Shown: positions 9,518 to 20,463, numbered from the stretch's first letter. The stretch is DNA of 64,000 nucleotides from Synechococcus sp. UW179A (GCF_900473965.1 NZ_UCNJ01000032.1:62001-126000), one strand, 5' to 3'. Notes: generated from the letters alone by a model not told the origin. Numbers and translations are program-made.

Positions 9518-10165
9518 TCAGCCCCAGCCATGCTCTGCCAGCCAGGCGGCGCTGATTGGCGGAGTTCCCTCCTGAGAGCCGCTGGCACTGATGAGCCGTT
9601 CCGTATAGCGAGCCAGCAGATCAATCTCGAGGTTCACCTCATCTCCCACCTGCAGATCACGAAGAGCTGTGACCGACCAGGTGTGCGGAATCACCGCCAG
9701 CCAAAACCTTGACCCGGCATCAGCGCAACCCGCCACAGTGAGGCTGATGCCATTCACCGCAACACTGGCCTTATCGCAGATGTAGCGGCCGAAGTCCGCA
9801 TCCCGCCAGCGCAGCTCCAGATGCCATGACTGGGGCAAAGACTCCACGGCGACCACCTCCCCGATGCCGTCCACATGTCCGCTCACAAGGTGTCCTCCCA
9901 AACGGTCCGACAGACGTAGAGCGGGCTCGAGGTTCACAGACCCTCCTCCTGCGGCCTTCGCCCCGAGAGTGGTGCGTTGAAGCGTCTCTTCACTCACATC
10001 CGCCAGAAAGCCGTCACCCACCAGTGAAGCCACCGTGAGGCAGACACCGTCCACAGCAACGCTGTCACCAAGCTGCAGTGGAGCGAAAGCACTGCAGCCT
10101 TCGACGAGCAGAGCGCGGCCACGTCGTTCGACCTGACCCACCGCCTGGACCAACCCGGTGAACAT
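9518..10165 (-). CDS. ribE: Riboflavin synthase, alpha subunit
   Basis: Converts two molecules of 6,7-dimethyl-8-ribityllumazine to riboflavin. Two tandem lumazine-binding barrels are clear: MFTGLVQAVGQ, GDSVAVDGVCLTV and VSGHVDGIG in the first, KASVAVNGISLTVAG and LAVIPHTWSVTAL in the second. The start is the ATG of MFTGLVQ, the nearly invariant family N-terminus. It is divergent from the next gene with only a couple of dozen bases between the start codons. Confidence 0.95.
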   Translation of the reverse strand: MFTGLVQAVGQVERRGRALLVEGCSAFAPLQLGDSVAVDGVCLTVASLVGDGFLADVSEETLQRTTLGAKAAGGGSVNLEPALRLSDRLGGHLVSGHVDGIGEVVAVESLPQSWHLELRWRDADFGRYICDKASVAVNGISLTVAGCADAGSRFWLAVIPHTWSVTALRDLQVGDEVNLEIDLLARYTERLISASGSQEGTPPISAAWLAEHGWG

Positions 10166-10188
10166 TGCCCATCTCCATCCCCTCTGCA

Positions 10189-10815
10189 ATGGTCATAATC
10201 GAGATAGCGGCGGAGCCGTACTTGATCGAGATGAGCGTGGCGGGAATCGCCCTGGATGCCAGCAGCCGCAGTCCGATCGTGCTGCTGCGGGACCCATCCC
10301 GAAGCCGTCAGGTGCCGATCTGGATTGATCAGGCTCAAGCGCACAACATCATGGCCGGCCTCAATGACACGCCTCAGCCCAGGCCCCTTAGCCATGACCT
10401 GATGGCGGCATTGCTGGAGGCAGGAGGATTGCAGCTAGAGCGCGTGATCATTCATGCGATCGAAGACAGCACCTTCAGGGCCGTATTGCGACTATGCGAG
10501 AGAGGCCATGACAGCGAGACTTCCAGAACAGATGAGCTTGAGGCCGCTGTCGACGACGACGACAACCTGCTGGAGGTCGATGCACGACCCAGTGATGCGA
10601 TCGCACTAGCCATCCGCACTGGCAGCAGGATCTGGATGCTGGAGGAGGTTGTTGCGGAAGCCTCGATTGCCGTGGATGCCGAAGCGGATGCGGAGGATCG
10701 TGATGAATTCCGTCGATTCCTCGATGGGATCAGTCCCGCCGCCCTGGGACGACACCTGAAATCACGCCAGCCTGGAGATCCCAGGGATGCCCAGGGCGAC
10801 ACCCAAGACCCTTGA
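10189..10815 (+). CDS. Bifunctional nuclease family (DUF151) protein
   Basis: Cytosolic protein with an N-terminal DUF151 domain (VAGIALDASSRSPIVLLRD, VPIWIDQAQAHNI) and a conserved RPSDAIALAIR motif near residue 140. Plant members of this family show nuclease activity; the bacterial role is not established. The start is uncertain: the ATG used gives MVIIEIAAEP, but an ATG at 10231 gives MSVAGIALD, which fits homologs equally well. The stop overlaps the following TTG start. Confidence 0.82.
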   Translation: MVIIEIAAEPYLIEMSVAGIALDASSRSPIVLLRDPSRSRQVPIWIDQAQAHNIMAGLNDTPQPRPLSHDLMAALLEAGGLQLERVIIHAIEDSTFRAVLRLCERGHDSETSRTDELEAAVDDDDNLLEVDARPSDAIALAIRTGSRIWMLEEVVAEASIAVDAEADAEDRDEFRRFLDGISPAALGRHLKSRQPGDPRDAQGDTQDP

Positions 10816-11969
10816 GCAGCACACTCCCCCGTCCTGTGCTGCGCCGCTCATTCGGTGACGGGGCCGATGTGAGCCTTTTCACGCTGGGCACCATGCGCGC
10901 TCTCCAATCTCCAGAGCAGATGCTGCAGGTGTTACGCGCAGCTCTTGCGGCTGGCATCAACCATCTTGAGACAGCACCGGCCTATGGACCAGCTGAAGCC
11001 TTTCTGGGCAAGGCGCTGGCTCAGCTGGACAAGGAGGGCGTCGCCCCGGCAGATGGTGGCTGGGTGATCACAAGCAAGCTGCTTCCCGGGCAGAGTTTTC
11101 TTTCTGGGCGTGAGGCTCTCGAGGCCAGCCTTCGCAGACTCGGAATCAACACACTGGACAATCTGGCCATCCATGGCCTGAACCTGGACAGCCATCTCGA
11201 CTGGGTTCTCTCCGGTGAGGGTGCCCGGCTGATCGACTGGGCCTTAACAAGCGGCAAGGTGCGACAGGTGGGTTTCAGCAGCCACGGGTCCAACGCCCTG
11301 ATCGAGCGTGCAATCGCCAGTGACCGCTTCAGATTCTGTTGCCTACATCTGCATCTGCTGGACCCCACGCGCATGCCGCTGGCACAGCGGGCTCTAGAGC
11401 GATCCATGGGTGTTCTTGCGATTTCACCGGCAGACAAGGGCGGGCGACTGCAAGCGCCAAGTGAGCAGCTGAAAGTTGACTGCAGTCCCTTCCAGCCCCT
11501 GCAGCTGGCTTATCGCTTTCTGCTGGCAGCCGGCATCAGCACACTCACCGTGGGGGCCCAGAGCGCCGCAGACCTCAAACTGGCTCGATCGCTTGCTGCC
11601 AGCGAGGGTCCATTGGATCTAGAAGAGCAAAGGGCGCTCGCTCACCTTGAGCAGCAGCGTGAGCGTCGATTAGGGAATGAGCTCTGTAGCCAGTGCCGTG
11701 CCTGCCTTCCATGCCCCAACGACGTCCCGATCCCCGAGCTGCTGAGGTTGCGCAATCTTGCCCACGGCCATGACCTGATGGAATTCGCCGGGGAGCGCTA
11801 CAACCTGATCGGCCGGGCAGGGCACTGGTGGGAAGCGGTCGATGCGAGCCAATGCGACAGCTGCGGTGATTGCTTGCCGCGCTGCCCGCACCAGCTGCCA
11901 ATCCCCGACCTACTAACGGAGACCCATCAACTACTGGCAGCGTCACCGCGCCGGCGCCTATGGGGCTGA
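10812..11969 (+). CDS. Aldo/keto reductase with C-terminal Fe-S domain
   Basis: Oxidoreductase of 385 residues. The N-terminal AKR barrel is visible from INHLETAPAYGPAE (the catalytic Tyr region) through FSSHGSNAL and ISPADKGG. The C-terminus carries two cysteine clusters, CSQCRACLPC and CDSCGDCLPRCP, which look like 4Fe-4S sites. It begins with TTG overlapping the previous stop, so the two genes are coupled. The substrate is unknown; the Fe-S tail suggests ferredoxin-type electron input. Confidence 0.88.
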   Translation: MSSTLPRPVLRRSFGDGADVSLFTLGTMRALQSPEQMLQVLRAALAAGINHLETAPAYGPAEAFLGKALAQLDKEGVAPADGGWVITSKLLPGQSFLSGREALEASLRRLGINTLDNLAIHGLNLDSHLDWVLSGEGARLIDWALTSGKVRQVGFSSHGSNALIERAIASDRFRFCCLHLHLLDPTRMPLAQRALERSMGVLAISPADKGGRLQAPSEQLKVDCSPFQPLQLAYRFLLAAGISTLTVGAQSAADLKLARSLAASEGPLDLEEQRALAHLEQQRERRLGNELCSQCRACLPCPNDVPIPELLRLRNLAHGHDLMEFAGERYNLIGRAGHWWEAVDASQCDSCGDCLPRCPHQLPIPDLLTETHQLLAASPRRRLWG

Positions 11970-12968
11970 TGCTTCCCAGAGCTGCTGCAAACGTTGCGCT
12001 TCTGCAGCATCGGGGGGCAACAACATCCAGCTCTTTGCCCAGACCGATTGCTTAGGGAGCACGAGAGGGCGCAGTCTGAGCGGAATTCGATCCTCCGCCC
12101 CGACAAGCTCATCCCTAGGCAACGGCGGAATCCAACCCTGAGCCAACAATCGAGACAGCAACGGTTGGTTCCATGCTTTCAGCACCCAGTCCTGCGGAAT
12201 GGGTTCAACCGTCTGGGAAGGCCGAGCCAGCAATGTCCAGTGCAGTGGTGCACCCTGCTCCGGCAACAAAGCGGTAAGCCTGGGATCACGCTGTAGGGAT
12301 GCCATGCAGCGCTGGAGAGGCAGCACAGCAACCCTGACATCACCCTGCAGCAGCCAGTTCATGCCGAAACGGTCATCAAAACTGAGGGCCGCCGCACGCA
12401 GGCGACGCAAGGCATCGCCATCTTGCATTCTCTCGGCGAGTGAGATCAGCAGCCTTGGACTGGAGGGCAGTAGCAGCTTGCCCTGGGCTGCAGGTTCGAG
12501 CAGAACATTCCAGCCAGCATCCGGCGCAGGAGCATTCGTCCCATCTCGCCGGATCACTATCACCCATGGACTGAAGGCCACCGGCAACAGCAGGGTCCTC
12601 CAAGCCAAGGGAGCCTCGCTGAGGAAGCGTTGTCCAGAAGGCCCCATCCTCGACAGAAGAGCATCAGCAGCTACTGCCTGCAAACGTTCGGGGCTGATCA
12701 CCGACAACCAGCCGTCAGTGAGAGCCAGCAGGTCGGTTGGCCGCGGCCAAGAACTCTCGAGTGGGTTTTTCCCTGACAAAGCATCGAAACGCCAGGGCGC
12801 GGGCAGATCACGACGCCACAGAGAGGGCAGACAGTCCGCCGTTGCACGCAGGGTGGGAACCGATCCTCGCCGACCACAGCCGCTCAGTCCGGCCGCCGCT
12901 GTCACAGCGGCGAAATGGAGAAACCGACGACGGTTCAACAATGGCGCCGGATCAGTAACAGGCTTCAT
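11958..12968 (-). CDS. Twin-arginine lipoprotein resembling spermidine/putrescine-binding protein
   Basis: A 336-residue exported protein with a Tat-like signal (NRRRFLHFAAV) leading into a lipobox LSGC. The mature part has the general look of a PotD-type periplasmic binding fold (ALTDGWLSVISPERL, LLISLAERMQ), but it stands alone without ABC partners here. The 3' end overlaps the convergent reductase gene by 12 bases. The ligand is unknown. Confidence 0.75.
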   Translation of the reverse strand: MKPVTDPAPLLNRRRFLHFAAVTAAAGLSGCGRRGSVPTLRATADCLPSLWRRDLPAPWRFDALSGKNPLESSWPRPTDLLALTDGWLSVISPERLQAVAADALLSRMGPSGQRFLSEAPLAWRTLLLPVAFSPWVIVIRRDGTNAPAPDAGWNVLLEPAAQGKLLLPSSPRLLISLAERMQDGDALRRLRAAALSFDDRFGMNWLLQGDVRVAVLPLQRCMASLQRDPRLTALLPEQGAPLHWTLLARPSQTVEPIPQDWVLKAWNQPLLSRLLAQGWIPPLPRDELVGAEDRIPLRLRPLVLPKQSVWAKSWMLLPPDAAEAQRLQQLWEASAP

Positions 12969-12977
12969 GGTCCGAAC

Positions 12978-14180
12978 CTACGGGGCGACAGTGTTCGCAT
13001 GGCCCGCCGCGAATAGCTGATCGACCGCCCGATCGCAGCACTGCACCAGAGTGTCGACGGAAACACCTCTCCACTGAGCCAGAAGGGCCAGGCCACCAGC
13101 ACCGACTCCTTCTTTTACATAGCCCAGCTCGAAGTCGCGGAGTCGGGAGTGGCGGCTTGCAGAGAACCGCAGACCAGAGGCATAAGCCTGCAGTGAAACG
13201 GAGTAGTGCTGCTCGAGGTTGCAGAGCAGTGTCACCAGGGAAGAAGCAGGCGTTGCAGCCTGCAAACGCTCCGTGGCAAGCCAAGCGGTGGTGCCGATCA
13301 CAACCCGATCGCAGAGCTGCTGACGACGGTCTGCTGAAACCGCGTGAAGTGCCAGCGCAAGCACCGCAGCCATCTGACTACCACCGGCGAGCAGTACGGG
13401 CTGATCCGTATCGAGCACCCCGATCAACAGCCCTGTGGCGAGGACCTGAAAAGGATCACCCACGGCCGCGAGCAACGCCTGTGCATCGATTTTTGATTGG
13501 CCAGACAAGTGAGACAGCCCCTCGCTGACCAGCTGCTGCTTAAGCGCCATGGGGGGATGCAGAGCACTGCCACTAACCAGTTTCTGCACATGCAATCCCA
13601 GCCCCGTCAACACGGCCAGGGCTGTGGTGGTGCCACCAGGCACACATTCCGCCAGCACCAGCGGCCGACGCAGTCGTCGCCCCAGACGCCGTCCGCGATC
13701 CAACAGCTTCTGCACTCGTTTGGTCTCCATCGCACAGCCACTGGAGACGCACTCAGCAGCTCCGGAACATGGATCTTCAAAGCGGAGATGAGGGAACTGC
13801 GGTGGCAGCGGCAATCCCAGGGCAGCGACCTGAGGAACCAGGCCGAGCTGGTCGCACACCACCCAGCTGATCAAGGCTGGTGAAACCCCTGCCGGCAAAG
13901 GTGGCAGGCACCAAAGCGGAGGAACGGATGGACCGTTGAGCAGCAGTTCCGCATCTGCGAGAGCCGTGGTGCGGCGTGCAGCTGGTGTGCAGCCCGCCGC
14001 AGAGATTCCCTGTTGTTCAGCGGTCCTTGTGGACCCGAGCACCAGCAGCAGATCGGGAAGCGGTTGAAGAGGGTCAGACCAGATGCCAGCAAAGCGTGTT
14101 CCATCTGCCGTCGCCGGCGAACCGGTCAGACGACACACCCCGAATGGAGGATCAGAGAGGGTCGAGTGCGACCAGTCCAT
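12978..14180 (-). CDS. UPF0284 family, CobT-like protein
   Basis: About 400 residues related to nicotinate-nucleotide:dimethylbenzimidazole phosphoribosyltransferase (CobT). Conserved stretches include VLAECVPGGTTTALAVL, LAAVGDPFQVLATGL and VLLAGGSQMAAVLALAL. The family is common in cyanobacteria, many of which use pseudocobalamin, so the precise base substrate cannot be inferred. I use the ATG giving MDWSHSTLSD; upstream Met codons would lie deeper inside the neighbouring gene. It overlaps that gene by 29 bases. Confidence 0.85.
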   Translation of the reverse strand: MDWSHSTLSDPPFGVCRLTGSPATADGTRFAGIWSDPLQPLPDLLLVLGSTRTAEQQGISAAGCTPAARRTTALADAELLLNGPSVPPLWCLPPLPAGVSPALISWVVCDQLGLVPQVAALGLPLPPQFPHLRFEDPCSGAAECVSSGCAMETKRVQKLLDRGRRLGRRLRRPLVLAECVPGGTTTALAVLTGLGLHVQKLVSGSALHPPMALKQQLVSEGLSHLSGQSKIDAQALLAAVGDPFQVLATGLLIGVLDTDQPVLLAGGSQMAAVLALALHAVSADRRQQLCDRVVIGTTAWLATERLQAATPASSLVTLLCNLEQHYSVSLQAYASGLRFSASRHSRLRDFELGYVKEGVGAGGLALLAQWRGVSVDTLVQCCDRAVDQLFAAGHANTVAP

Positions 14181-14796
14181 GAAGCAGCGGGGGAGGGTCC
14201 GGGACGGGGGCCTGCAGTCGGGGGAAAATCCAGTAAGCCAGCGCATGGAGAGCAAGCACGTAAACCAGCTGCTGGATGAGCACAAGAGCCAGCGCCATCA
14301 TCTGAACCAGCAGCAGATCAGGCGCAAGTGGCAATTGCAGCAGTTCCAGCAACCTGTCCAGAAGGCCTGCACCGGCACGGGTGATGATCACCCAGAGGTT
14401 TTCACCCACCAACAGCGAGAGAGCAACAACCCTGACAAGAAAACCAGCAGCGCCGATCAGCAAGCCAATCCCCCAGCTCAGCCACCAGCTGCAGCGATGC
14501 AGCCAGCACCAGCCGAGCCATACGGACAGCAATCCATAAGGGAACAGCATCAAGGGTCCGCGGACCGGCCCCATCAAGGCGATCAGCAGAAGAATCGCCA
14601 CCGCCAGTCCCTCGACCCCGGCACGCGCACCCCGACGAACCGCCAACAAGGCGAGTGGCAGAGGCAGGGCAAGACGGAACAGAGCTCCACCGACTGGGAG
14701 GTAGTAAAGAGCCAGCCAGATCAAGGCAGCCGCAGCCGCTAGATAGGAGGATTCCATCATGCGCAAGGCCTGGCGATGGCTGAGAACTGGTCGCAT
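14152..14796 (-). CDS. DUF2232-like polytopic membrane protein
   Basis: A 214-residue protein with about six hydrophobic helices (LIWLALYYLPVGGALF, MLFPYGLLSVWLGWCW, LVQMMALALVLIQQL). The pattern fits the YybS/DUF2232 family, often an S-component-like or uncharacterised membrane protein. It lies between the CobT-like gene and a lipoprotein in a compact minus-strand run starting from topA. Confidence 0.72.
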   Translation of the reverse strand: MRPVLSHRQALRMMESSYLAAAAALIWLALYYLPVGGALFRLALPLPLALLAVRRGARAGVEGLAVAILLLIALMGPVRGPLMLFPYGLLSVWLGWCWLHRCSWWLSWGIGLLIGAAGFLVRVVALSLLVGENLWVIITRAGAGLLDRLLELLQLPLAPDLLLVQMMALALVLIQQLVYVLALHALAYWIFPRLQAPVPDPPPLLHGLVALDPL

Positions 14797-15320
14797 CAGG
14801 AAGCAGGCTTCGCCTCAAGGTTGGAAGGCTGATTCAGATCGCTGACAGGCACCTTTTCGATGGTCTCCACCTCGAAGCCGATGCCAGCACGTCTGAGAGC
14901 CTCGGTGACCCCCTCCGCAGGAGCCGCTGGATCCGCTGCTGAGAGGCGAATCATGATGCGATAAGGCAAGGTACGCTCCGGAGTGGATCTCGGCTCAGAG
15001 TTATCGGTCGAGTCCTCAACTTCGTTGACTCTGGCTTTGGGCTTTTTGTTGTCGTTGTCGTTGTCGTTGTCGTTGGCCTGGTCCTCCTCCTTTTCAGCAA
15101 CCACGCTGGAATCTGAAACGCTGGAATCTGCAGTGCGTGCATCTGCATCGTTGTCGTCCGAAACGTCGTCGTCTGGATCCGCCTGGGTGACTGCTGGACT
15201 GACCTCCCCTGCCTGAGAGTCAAAGCTTTCTGACAGCCGCTGGCCGAATGGTGTGCCATCACAGGCCTGCAGCAGCATCAGAAAGGGCAGCAACAACCGA
15301 ACAAATAGCCTGATGCCCAT
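14796..15320 (-). CDS. Asp/Asn-rich putative lipoprotein
   Basis: A 174-residue secreted protein. The N-terminus is a lipoprotein signal (VRLLLPFLMLLQAC). Residues 45-100 form an acidic, disordered linker containing a run of alternating Asp and Asn (DNDNDNDN) coded by a GTTGTC-type hexanucleotide repeat. The last 60 residues (LPYRIMIRLSAADPAAP, GIGFEVETIEKV) look like a small folded domain. The ATG overlaps the topA stop. Function unknown. Confidence 0.75.
   Translation of the reverse strand: MGIRLFVRLLLPFLMLLQACDGTPFGQRLSESFDSQAGEVSPAVTQADPDDDVSDDNDADARTADSSVSDSSVVAEKEEDQANDNDNDNDNKKPKARVNEVEDSTDNSEPRSTPERTLPYRIMIRLSAADPAAPAEGVTEALRRAGIGFEVETIEKVPVSDLNQPSNLEAKPAS
15048..15074. repeat. Hexanucleotide repeat (GTTGTC) in lipoprotein gene
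   Basis: About four and a half units of GTTGTC on the plus strand encode the Asp-Asn run on the minus strand. Because the unit is six bases, changes in copy number keep the frame and would only lengthen the linker. Confidence 0.8.
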
Positions 15321-18022
15321 CAGGAGTCGGCGGGGCGAATCACGCGCACTGCACTGGCACGCAAGCGACCTGACTTCGTCGTGGCAGGAGGCTTCTTGGT
15401 TGCGGGCTTTTTGGCTGCAGCTTTTTTGGCTGCAGGTTTTTTCGTGGTGGAAGCCTTTCGGCCTCCCTTTTTGCTAGCGGCCTTAGCATCCAGCAGCTCC
15501 ACAGCTTGCTCAAGGGTGATGTCATCCGCTCCCTTTCCCTCCGGAAGCGAAGCATTGACCTTGCCCTGCTTCACATAAAGACCGTAGGGGCCGTCATAGA
15601 CCTGCACGGACTCATCACTGCCCTCGGGCTTGCCGAGATCCTTGAGCGCGGTCCGACCGCCTCGACCACGTTTGGGCATGGCCAGCAGCTCAAGAGCACG
15701 GGTGAGTCCCACAGCCAGGACATCGTCATCGCCCTTCAGCGAGCGGTAGTCCTTCTCACTCTTGCCCTTGTCCCAAACCACATAGGGGCCAAAACGACCT
15801 AGTCCTGCCTGGACCCTGCCACCGTCAGGGTGCTCTCCCAGCAGCCTGGGCAGGCGCAGCAGTCCCAGCGCATCATCAAGGCTGAGGTCTTCGGGCTTCA
15901 CTCCCTTGGGCAGTGATGCGCGCTTGGGCTTGGGGTTCTCATCACTGACCTGTCCACGCTGCACGTAGGGCCCGTATTGACCGAACAACAGATAGACGAG
16001 ATCCCCAGTTTCCGGATCTTCACCTAAAGCCTCAGGCCCATCAGCCTTTTGCTTGAGAATGAGCTCGGCCTGGTCGTGATCAAGATCGGCGGGGGTGATC
16101 TCACGTGGAAGAGTGGCCTTGATCAGCTCCTCCTCACCGTCGTCACCGACACGTTTGGCTTCGAGATAGGCACCAAAGCGGCCGATTCTGACCACACAGG
16201 GAAGGCCCTCGAGGTCGATCGTGCGCGAGGCACCGGGGTCGATGTCGCCCTCCCTCAGGTGCACCTGGGACTCCAGCCCCTCGTTGCCCTTGTAGAAGCT
16301 TTCCAGGTAAGGCAACCACTGAACCTTCCCGTGAGAGATCTCATCAAGGGTGTTCTCCATCCTGGCGGTAAAGGAGGTGTCAACCAGGTCGGGGAAGTGC
16401 TCCTCGAGCAGAGCAGTCACCGCAAAGGCTGTGAAACTGGGCGTGAGTGAATTGTTTTGGAGCGCGGCATAGCCGCGATCAACGATCGTTCCAATGATCG
16501 AGGCATAGGTGGAGGGCCTGCCGATCCCCTCCTTCTCGAGCATCTTGACCAGGGAGGCTTCCGAGAAACGTGCTGGGGGCTGGGTCTGGTGACCAAGAGC
16601 CTCAATGTCTTTCAGCTTGGGAGAATCTCCCTGCTTGAGGGCTGGCAGCAACACTTCCTGGCCTTCCAGGGCCGCATCTGGATCATCACTGCCCTCCACG
16701 TAGGCACGGAAGAAGCCAGGAAAATCAATGCGCTTTCCACTAGCACGGAACACTGCATCAGCCGCACTCAGATCAACGGACAGCATGGTGAGGCGGGCCT
16801 CAGCCATTTGGCTGGCGACGGTGCGCTTCCAGATCAGCTCATAGAGAGCAAGGTCCCTACCGTCGAGACCTGTCTCCTGTGGAGCACGAAAACTCTCCCC
16901 GGCAGGACGAATCGCTTCATGGGCCTCCTGTGCATTTCGGGCCTTGGTGCTGAACTGCCTGGCTCCCTTGCTCAGATAGTCCTTGCCGTAACGCGATTCC
17001 ACACAGCTGCGGGCAGCGCTAATCGCCTGATCAGAGAGATGCACCGAATCGGTGCGCATGTAGGTGATGAAACCACGCTCATAAAGACCCTGAGCGCAAC
17101 GCATGGTTTCCCTGGCAGAAAGCCGAAGCTTGCGGTTCGACTCCTGCTGCAGGGTGCTGGTGGTGAACGGCGGAACGGGCCGGCGCACCGTGGGTTTTTC
17201 CTCCACGGACGTGACGCTCCATGCCACCGACTTAACCGTTTCTGAGAGGGTCAGGGCATCGCTTTCACTCAGAAGGCGGACCTTGCTCCCGGCCTTGAGC
17301 TCGCCAGTGTTTTCATCAAAGTCATTGCCTGTGGCAATGCGCTGCCCCTCAAGGTGAGTGAGCTTGGCGTCAAAACAACTGCCGGTCTGCTCTAGAGCGG
17401 CCTTGAGGTCCCAGTAGCTGCCGCTGCGGAATGCCCGACGAGCGCGTTCCCGTTGCACCAGCAAACGCACAGCCACAGACTGCACGCGACCTGCGGACAG
17501 GCCCCAGGCCACTTTCTTCCACAACAGCGGCGACAAGGTATATCCCACCAGACGATCCAGGATTCGCCTGGTCTCCTGGGCATGCACCAGTTCCATGTCC
17601 AGCTCACGGGTCTGGTCAAGAGCCCGCCCAATCGCTTCCTTGGTGATCTCGTGAAACACCATTCGTTTCACAGGAACCTTTGGCGCCAGGAGCTGCAACA
17701 AATGCCAGCTGATGCTTTCACCTTCTCGGTCTTCATCAGTCGCCAACAAAAGTTGGTCAGCACCTTTGAGGGCGTCCTTCAGCTCTTTGACCGTTTTTTT
17801 CTTGTCCTTTGGCACCACATAAAGGGGCTCGAAGTCGGACTCAGTGTTCACTCCAAGGTTGGCCCACTTCTGGCCCTTTTGCGCCGCGGGAATCTCACTG
17901 GCGTTGTTCGGGAGATCACGCACATGCCCCATGGAGGCTTCCACCCGGAAGTCCTTGGGAAGGAATCCACGGATGGTGCGGGCCTTGGTGGGGCTCTCAA
18001 CGATGACCAGGGTGTGCGCCAA
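15320..18022 (-). CDS. topA: DNA topoisomerase I
   Basis: Type IA topoisomerase relaxing negative supercoils. The Toprim domain shows VIVESPTKA at the N-terminus and [11 protein letters not shown] near residue 95; the catalytic tyrosine is in [10 protein letters not shown]. Several C-terminal topoisomerase repeats follow ([26 protein letters not shown]), ending in a Lys/Ala-rich basic tail. I place the start at the TTG giving [14 protein letters not shown], 901 residues; the open frame extends about 100 codons further but is unlike the family. It is divergent from ndhB. Confidence 0.93.
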   Translation of the reverse strand: MAHTLVIVESPTKARTIRGFLPKDFRVEASMGHVRDLPNNASEIPAAQKGQKWANLGVNTESDFEPLYVVPKDKKKTVKELKDALKGADQLLLATDEDREGESISWHLLQLLAPKVPVKRMVFHEITKEAIGRALDQTRELDMELVHAQETRRILDRLVGYTLSPLLWKKVAWGLSAGRVQSVAVRLLVQRERARRAFRSGSYWDLKAALEQTGSCFDAKLTHLEGQRIATGNDFDENTGELKAGSKVRLLSESDALTLSETVKSVAWSVTSVEEKPTVRRPVPPFTTSTLQQESNRKLRLSARETMRCAQGLYERGFITYMRTDSVHLSDQAISAARSCVESRYGKDYLSKGARQFSTKARNAQEAHEAIRPAGESFRAPQETGLDGRDLALYELIWKRTVASQMAEARLTMLSVDLSAADAVFRASGKRIDFPGFFRAYVEGSDDPDAALEGQEVLLPALKQGDSPKLKDIEALGHQTQPPARFSEASLVKMLEKEGIGRPSTYASIIGTIVDRGYAALQNNSLTPSFTAFAVTALLEEHFPDLVDTSFTARMENTLDEISHGKVQWLPYLESFYKGNEGLESQVHLREGDIDPGASRTIDLEGLPCVVRIGRFGAYLEAKRVGDDGEEELIKATLPREITPADLDHDQAELILKQKADGPEALGEDPETGDLVYLLFGQYGPYVQRGQVSDENPKPKRASLPKGVKPEDLSLDDALGLLRLPRLLGEHPDGGRVQAGLGRFGPYVVWDKGKSEKDYRSLKGDDDVLAVGLTRALELLAMPKRGRGGRTALKDLGKPEGSDESVQVYDGPYGLYVKQGKVNASLPEGKGADDITLEQAVELLDAKAASKKGGRKASTTKKPAAKKAAAKKPATKKPPATTKSGRLRASAVRVIRPADS

Positions 18023-18149
18023 AGGAGGGCAAATAACCGTTCCCTTCTTTATCGCACCGCCGAACCAGTTGCAGCTAATACGCGCGATGCCACAAGGAGG
18101 AACGGGAGCGCGGCTAAAGTCGCCCGAATCGCTTTGCCCTGCGCGCGCC

Positions 18150-19721
18150 ATGCCCGAAATGGGTGCCTTACTTCTCGACACCCAGCCATTGGCAGCGCCG
18201 GGTGATCTTCTCAATCTTGCGCTGAACGCCGGTGCGATTGCCCCGGAAGGCGCAGTTCTGCTGGCGATGCTGGCCACCCTGCTGGTGGATTTGGCCGGCG
18301 AAAAAGTCTCTGTGCGCTGGGTTCCACCCATTTGTTACGCAGGTCTGGGAACAGCCCTGGTGTTGCTTGCCCTGCAGTGGAACGCTCCACTAGAGCCATC
18401 CTTCCTGGGCGCATTTCTCTCTGATCATCTAGCGATTGCCTTCCGGGCCGTCGTCGCCTGCTCAACGCTTCTGTCTTTGCTGATCAGCTGGAGGTATGCC
18501 GAACAGGGAGGAACCCCTGTGGGTGAATATGCCGCAATCCTTCTGGCAGCAACGCTTGGAGGCATGCTGCTCTGCGGTGCCACCGATCTGGTGAGCATTT
18601 TTGTGTCCCTGGAAACCCTGTCAGTCGCGAGTTACCTGCTCTCCGGCTACATGAAACGCGATGCGCGTAGTTCGGAAGCAGCTCTGAAATATTTGCTGGT
18701 GGGTTCCGCCGCAGCTGCGGTTTTTCTTTACGGCTCATCACTGCTGTATGGACTTAGCGGCTCCACCAGCCTTGAGGCGATCGGGCAGTCACTGCTGACT
18801 AGTCCCACACCTCTTGCTGCTTTGGCACTGGTATTTGTGCTGGCAACAGTGGCGTTCAAGATCGCTGCAGTGCCCTTTCACCAGTGGACGCCAGACGTTT
18901 ATGAAGGATCTCCAACCCCGGTGGTTGCCTTCCTGTCAGTGGGTTCGAAAGCCGCCGGTTTCGCCCTAGCTCTACGCATCCTGGTGGGCTGTTTCGGCAG
19001 TTTCGACACACAGTGGAAGCTGCTGTTCACCGTTCTCGCGGTGCTCAGTATGACCCTCGGCAATGTCGTTGCGCTCGCCCAGACCTCGATGAAACGGATG
19101 CTGGCCTATAGCTCCATCGGTCAGGCCGGCTTCGTGATGATCGGCCTGGTGTGCGGCACCGAGGACGGTTTCGCGGCCATGGTCCTCTACATGGCCGCCT
19201 ACCTGTTCATGAACCTGGGGGCGTTTGCCTGCATCATCCTGTTCTCGATTCGCACCGGCAGTGATCGCATCTCCGATTACGCCGGTCTTTATCAGAAGGA
19301 TCCCCTAATCACACTTGGGCTCAGTCTCTGCTTGCTGTCACTTGGTGGCATTCCACCAATGCTTGGGTTCTTCGGCAAGATCTATCTCTTCTTTGCGGGC
19401 TGGGCCGATCACCAGTATCTGCTGGTGGTGGTGGGACTGATCACTTCAGTGGTGTCGATCTACTACTACATCGGCGTAATCAAGATGATGGTGGTCAAGG
19501 AGCCTCAGGAAGCCTCCGATGCAGTGAAGTCCTATCCGCCGATCCAGTGGAATACCCTGGGACTCCCTCCACTCCGCGTTGCCCTGGTGACCTGCGTGGT
19601 GGTTACAGCTGTTGGTGGAATCCTCTCCAATCCCCTCTTCCAGTGGGCCAGTGATGCGGTAGCTGGAACCCCGATCCTGCAACAGGCGATCGCGAACGCC
19701 TCCGGAGCCACCCTTGGCTGA
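18150..19721 (+). CDS. ndhB: NAD(P)H-quinone oxidoreductase subunit 2
   Basis: Membrane subunit of the cyanobacterial NDH-1 complex, used in respiration, cyclic electron flow and CO2 uptake. The 524-residue protein has about fourteen helices and the proton-channel signature [17 protein letters not shown] followed by [14 protein letters not shown]. The ATG giving [10 protein letters not shown] is the start; a second ATG three codons on is also possible. The stop overlaps the following TTG start by 8 bases. Confidence 0.95.
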   Translation: MPEMGALLLDTQPLAAPGDLLNLALNAGAIAPEGAVLLAMLATLLVDLAGEKVSVRWVPPICYAGLGTALVLLALQWNAPLEPSFLGAFLSDHLAIAFRAVVACSTLLSLLISWRYAEQGGTPVGEYAAILLAATLGGMLLCGATDLVSIFVSLETLSVASYLLSGYMKRDARSSEAALKYLLVGSAAAAVFLYGSSLLYGLSGSTSLEAIGQSLLTSPTPLAALALVFVLATVAFKIAAVPFHQWTPDVYEGSPTPVVAFLSVGSKAAGFALALRILVGCFGSFDTQWKLLFTVLAVLSMTLGNVVALAQTSMKRMLAYSSIGQAGFVMIGLVCGTEDGFAAMVLYMAAYLFMNLGAFACIILFSIRTGSDRISDYAGLYQKDPLITLGLSLCLLSLGGIPPMLGFFGKIYLFFAGWADHQYLLVVVGLITSVVSIYYYIGVIKMMVVKEPQEASDAVKSYPPIQWNTLGLPPLRVALVTCVVVTAVGGILSNPLFQWASDAVAGTPILQQAIANASGATLG

Positions 19722-20433
19722 CCAAGTGACGTGTCAACGCTCACCCGTCGCTGAATTGCGCGGAGTCGACAAGATCTATGGAACTGGCGCTGGCCTTGTT
19801 AGGGCGCTCGATCAACTTGATCTGACCGTGCGGAAAGGCGATTACCTCGCCGTCATGGGTGCAAGCGGCTCTGGCAAAAGCACTGCAATGAACATTCTGG
19901 GCTGCCTCGACCGCCCCAGCAGCGGCTCCTATCACCTCAATGGAAGTGCCGTGGAAGAGCTTGATGACGATGCCCTGGCCGATCTACGCAACCAGCAGCT
20001 GGGTTTTGTGTTTCAGCAATTCCATCTGCTGCCCCACGCGACGGCTCTCGAGAACGTGATGCTGCCGATGATCTATGCAGGGCTCTCACCCCAGCAGAGA
20101 CGGGACAAGGCCAGAGATGCACTGGACCGCGTAGGGCTTGGGGAAAGGATGCAGAACAAGCCGAATCAGCTTTCCGGCGGTCAACAGCAAAGAGTCGCCA
20201 TTGCCAGGGCCATCATCAACCAGCCTGCTCTTCTCCTGGCTGATGAACCCACCGGTGCCCTCGACTCACGCACCACGGATGACGTGTTGAATCTGTTCGA
20301 TGCCTTGCACGACCAGGGCATCACGCTGGTGCTGGTCACCCATGAAGATGACGTAGCGGCGCGTGCTGAACGGGTGGCTCATTTCCGCGACGGCCGTGTC
20401 GAACGCTGGGATGGACGCACCCACGACTCCTAG
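19714..20433 (+). CDS. ABC transporter ATP-binding protein (LolD/MacB type)
   Basis: A 239-residue ATPase with Walker [10 protein letters not shown], the MacB/LolD Q-loop [18 protein letters not shown], signature [10 protein letters not shown] and Walker [13 protein letters not shown]. Starts at TTG overlapping ndhB. No permease lies next to it in the window, so its partner must be encoded elsewhere. Members of this subfamily energise efflux of lipoproteins, peptides or macrolides. Confidence 0.9.
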   Translation: MADQVTCQRSPVAELRGVDKIYGTGAGLVRALDQLDLTVRKGDYLAVMGASGSGKSTAMNILGCLDRPSSGSYHLNGSAVEELDDDALADLRNQQLGFVFQQFHLLPHATALENVMLPMIYAGLSPQQRRDKARDALDRVGLGERMQNKPNQLSGGQQQRVAIARAIINQPALLLADEPTGALDSRTTDDVLNLFDALHDQGITLVLVTHEDDVAARAERVAHFRDGRVERWDGRTHDS

Positions 20434-20463
20434 CCGTTCTGAGATAGCTGATTAGGGTGGTCC

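Noticed and set aside
17844-18149. 102 extra codons upstream of ndhB
   Set aside because: They overlap topA on the other strand and have no membrane or NdhB character; the ATG at 18150 is the family start.
18023-18331. 103 extra codons upstream of topA
   Set aside because: Lie antisense to the ndhB start and are not similar in type to topoisomerase; [14 protein letters not shown] is the known N-terminus.
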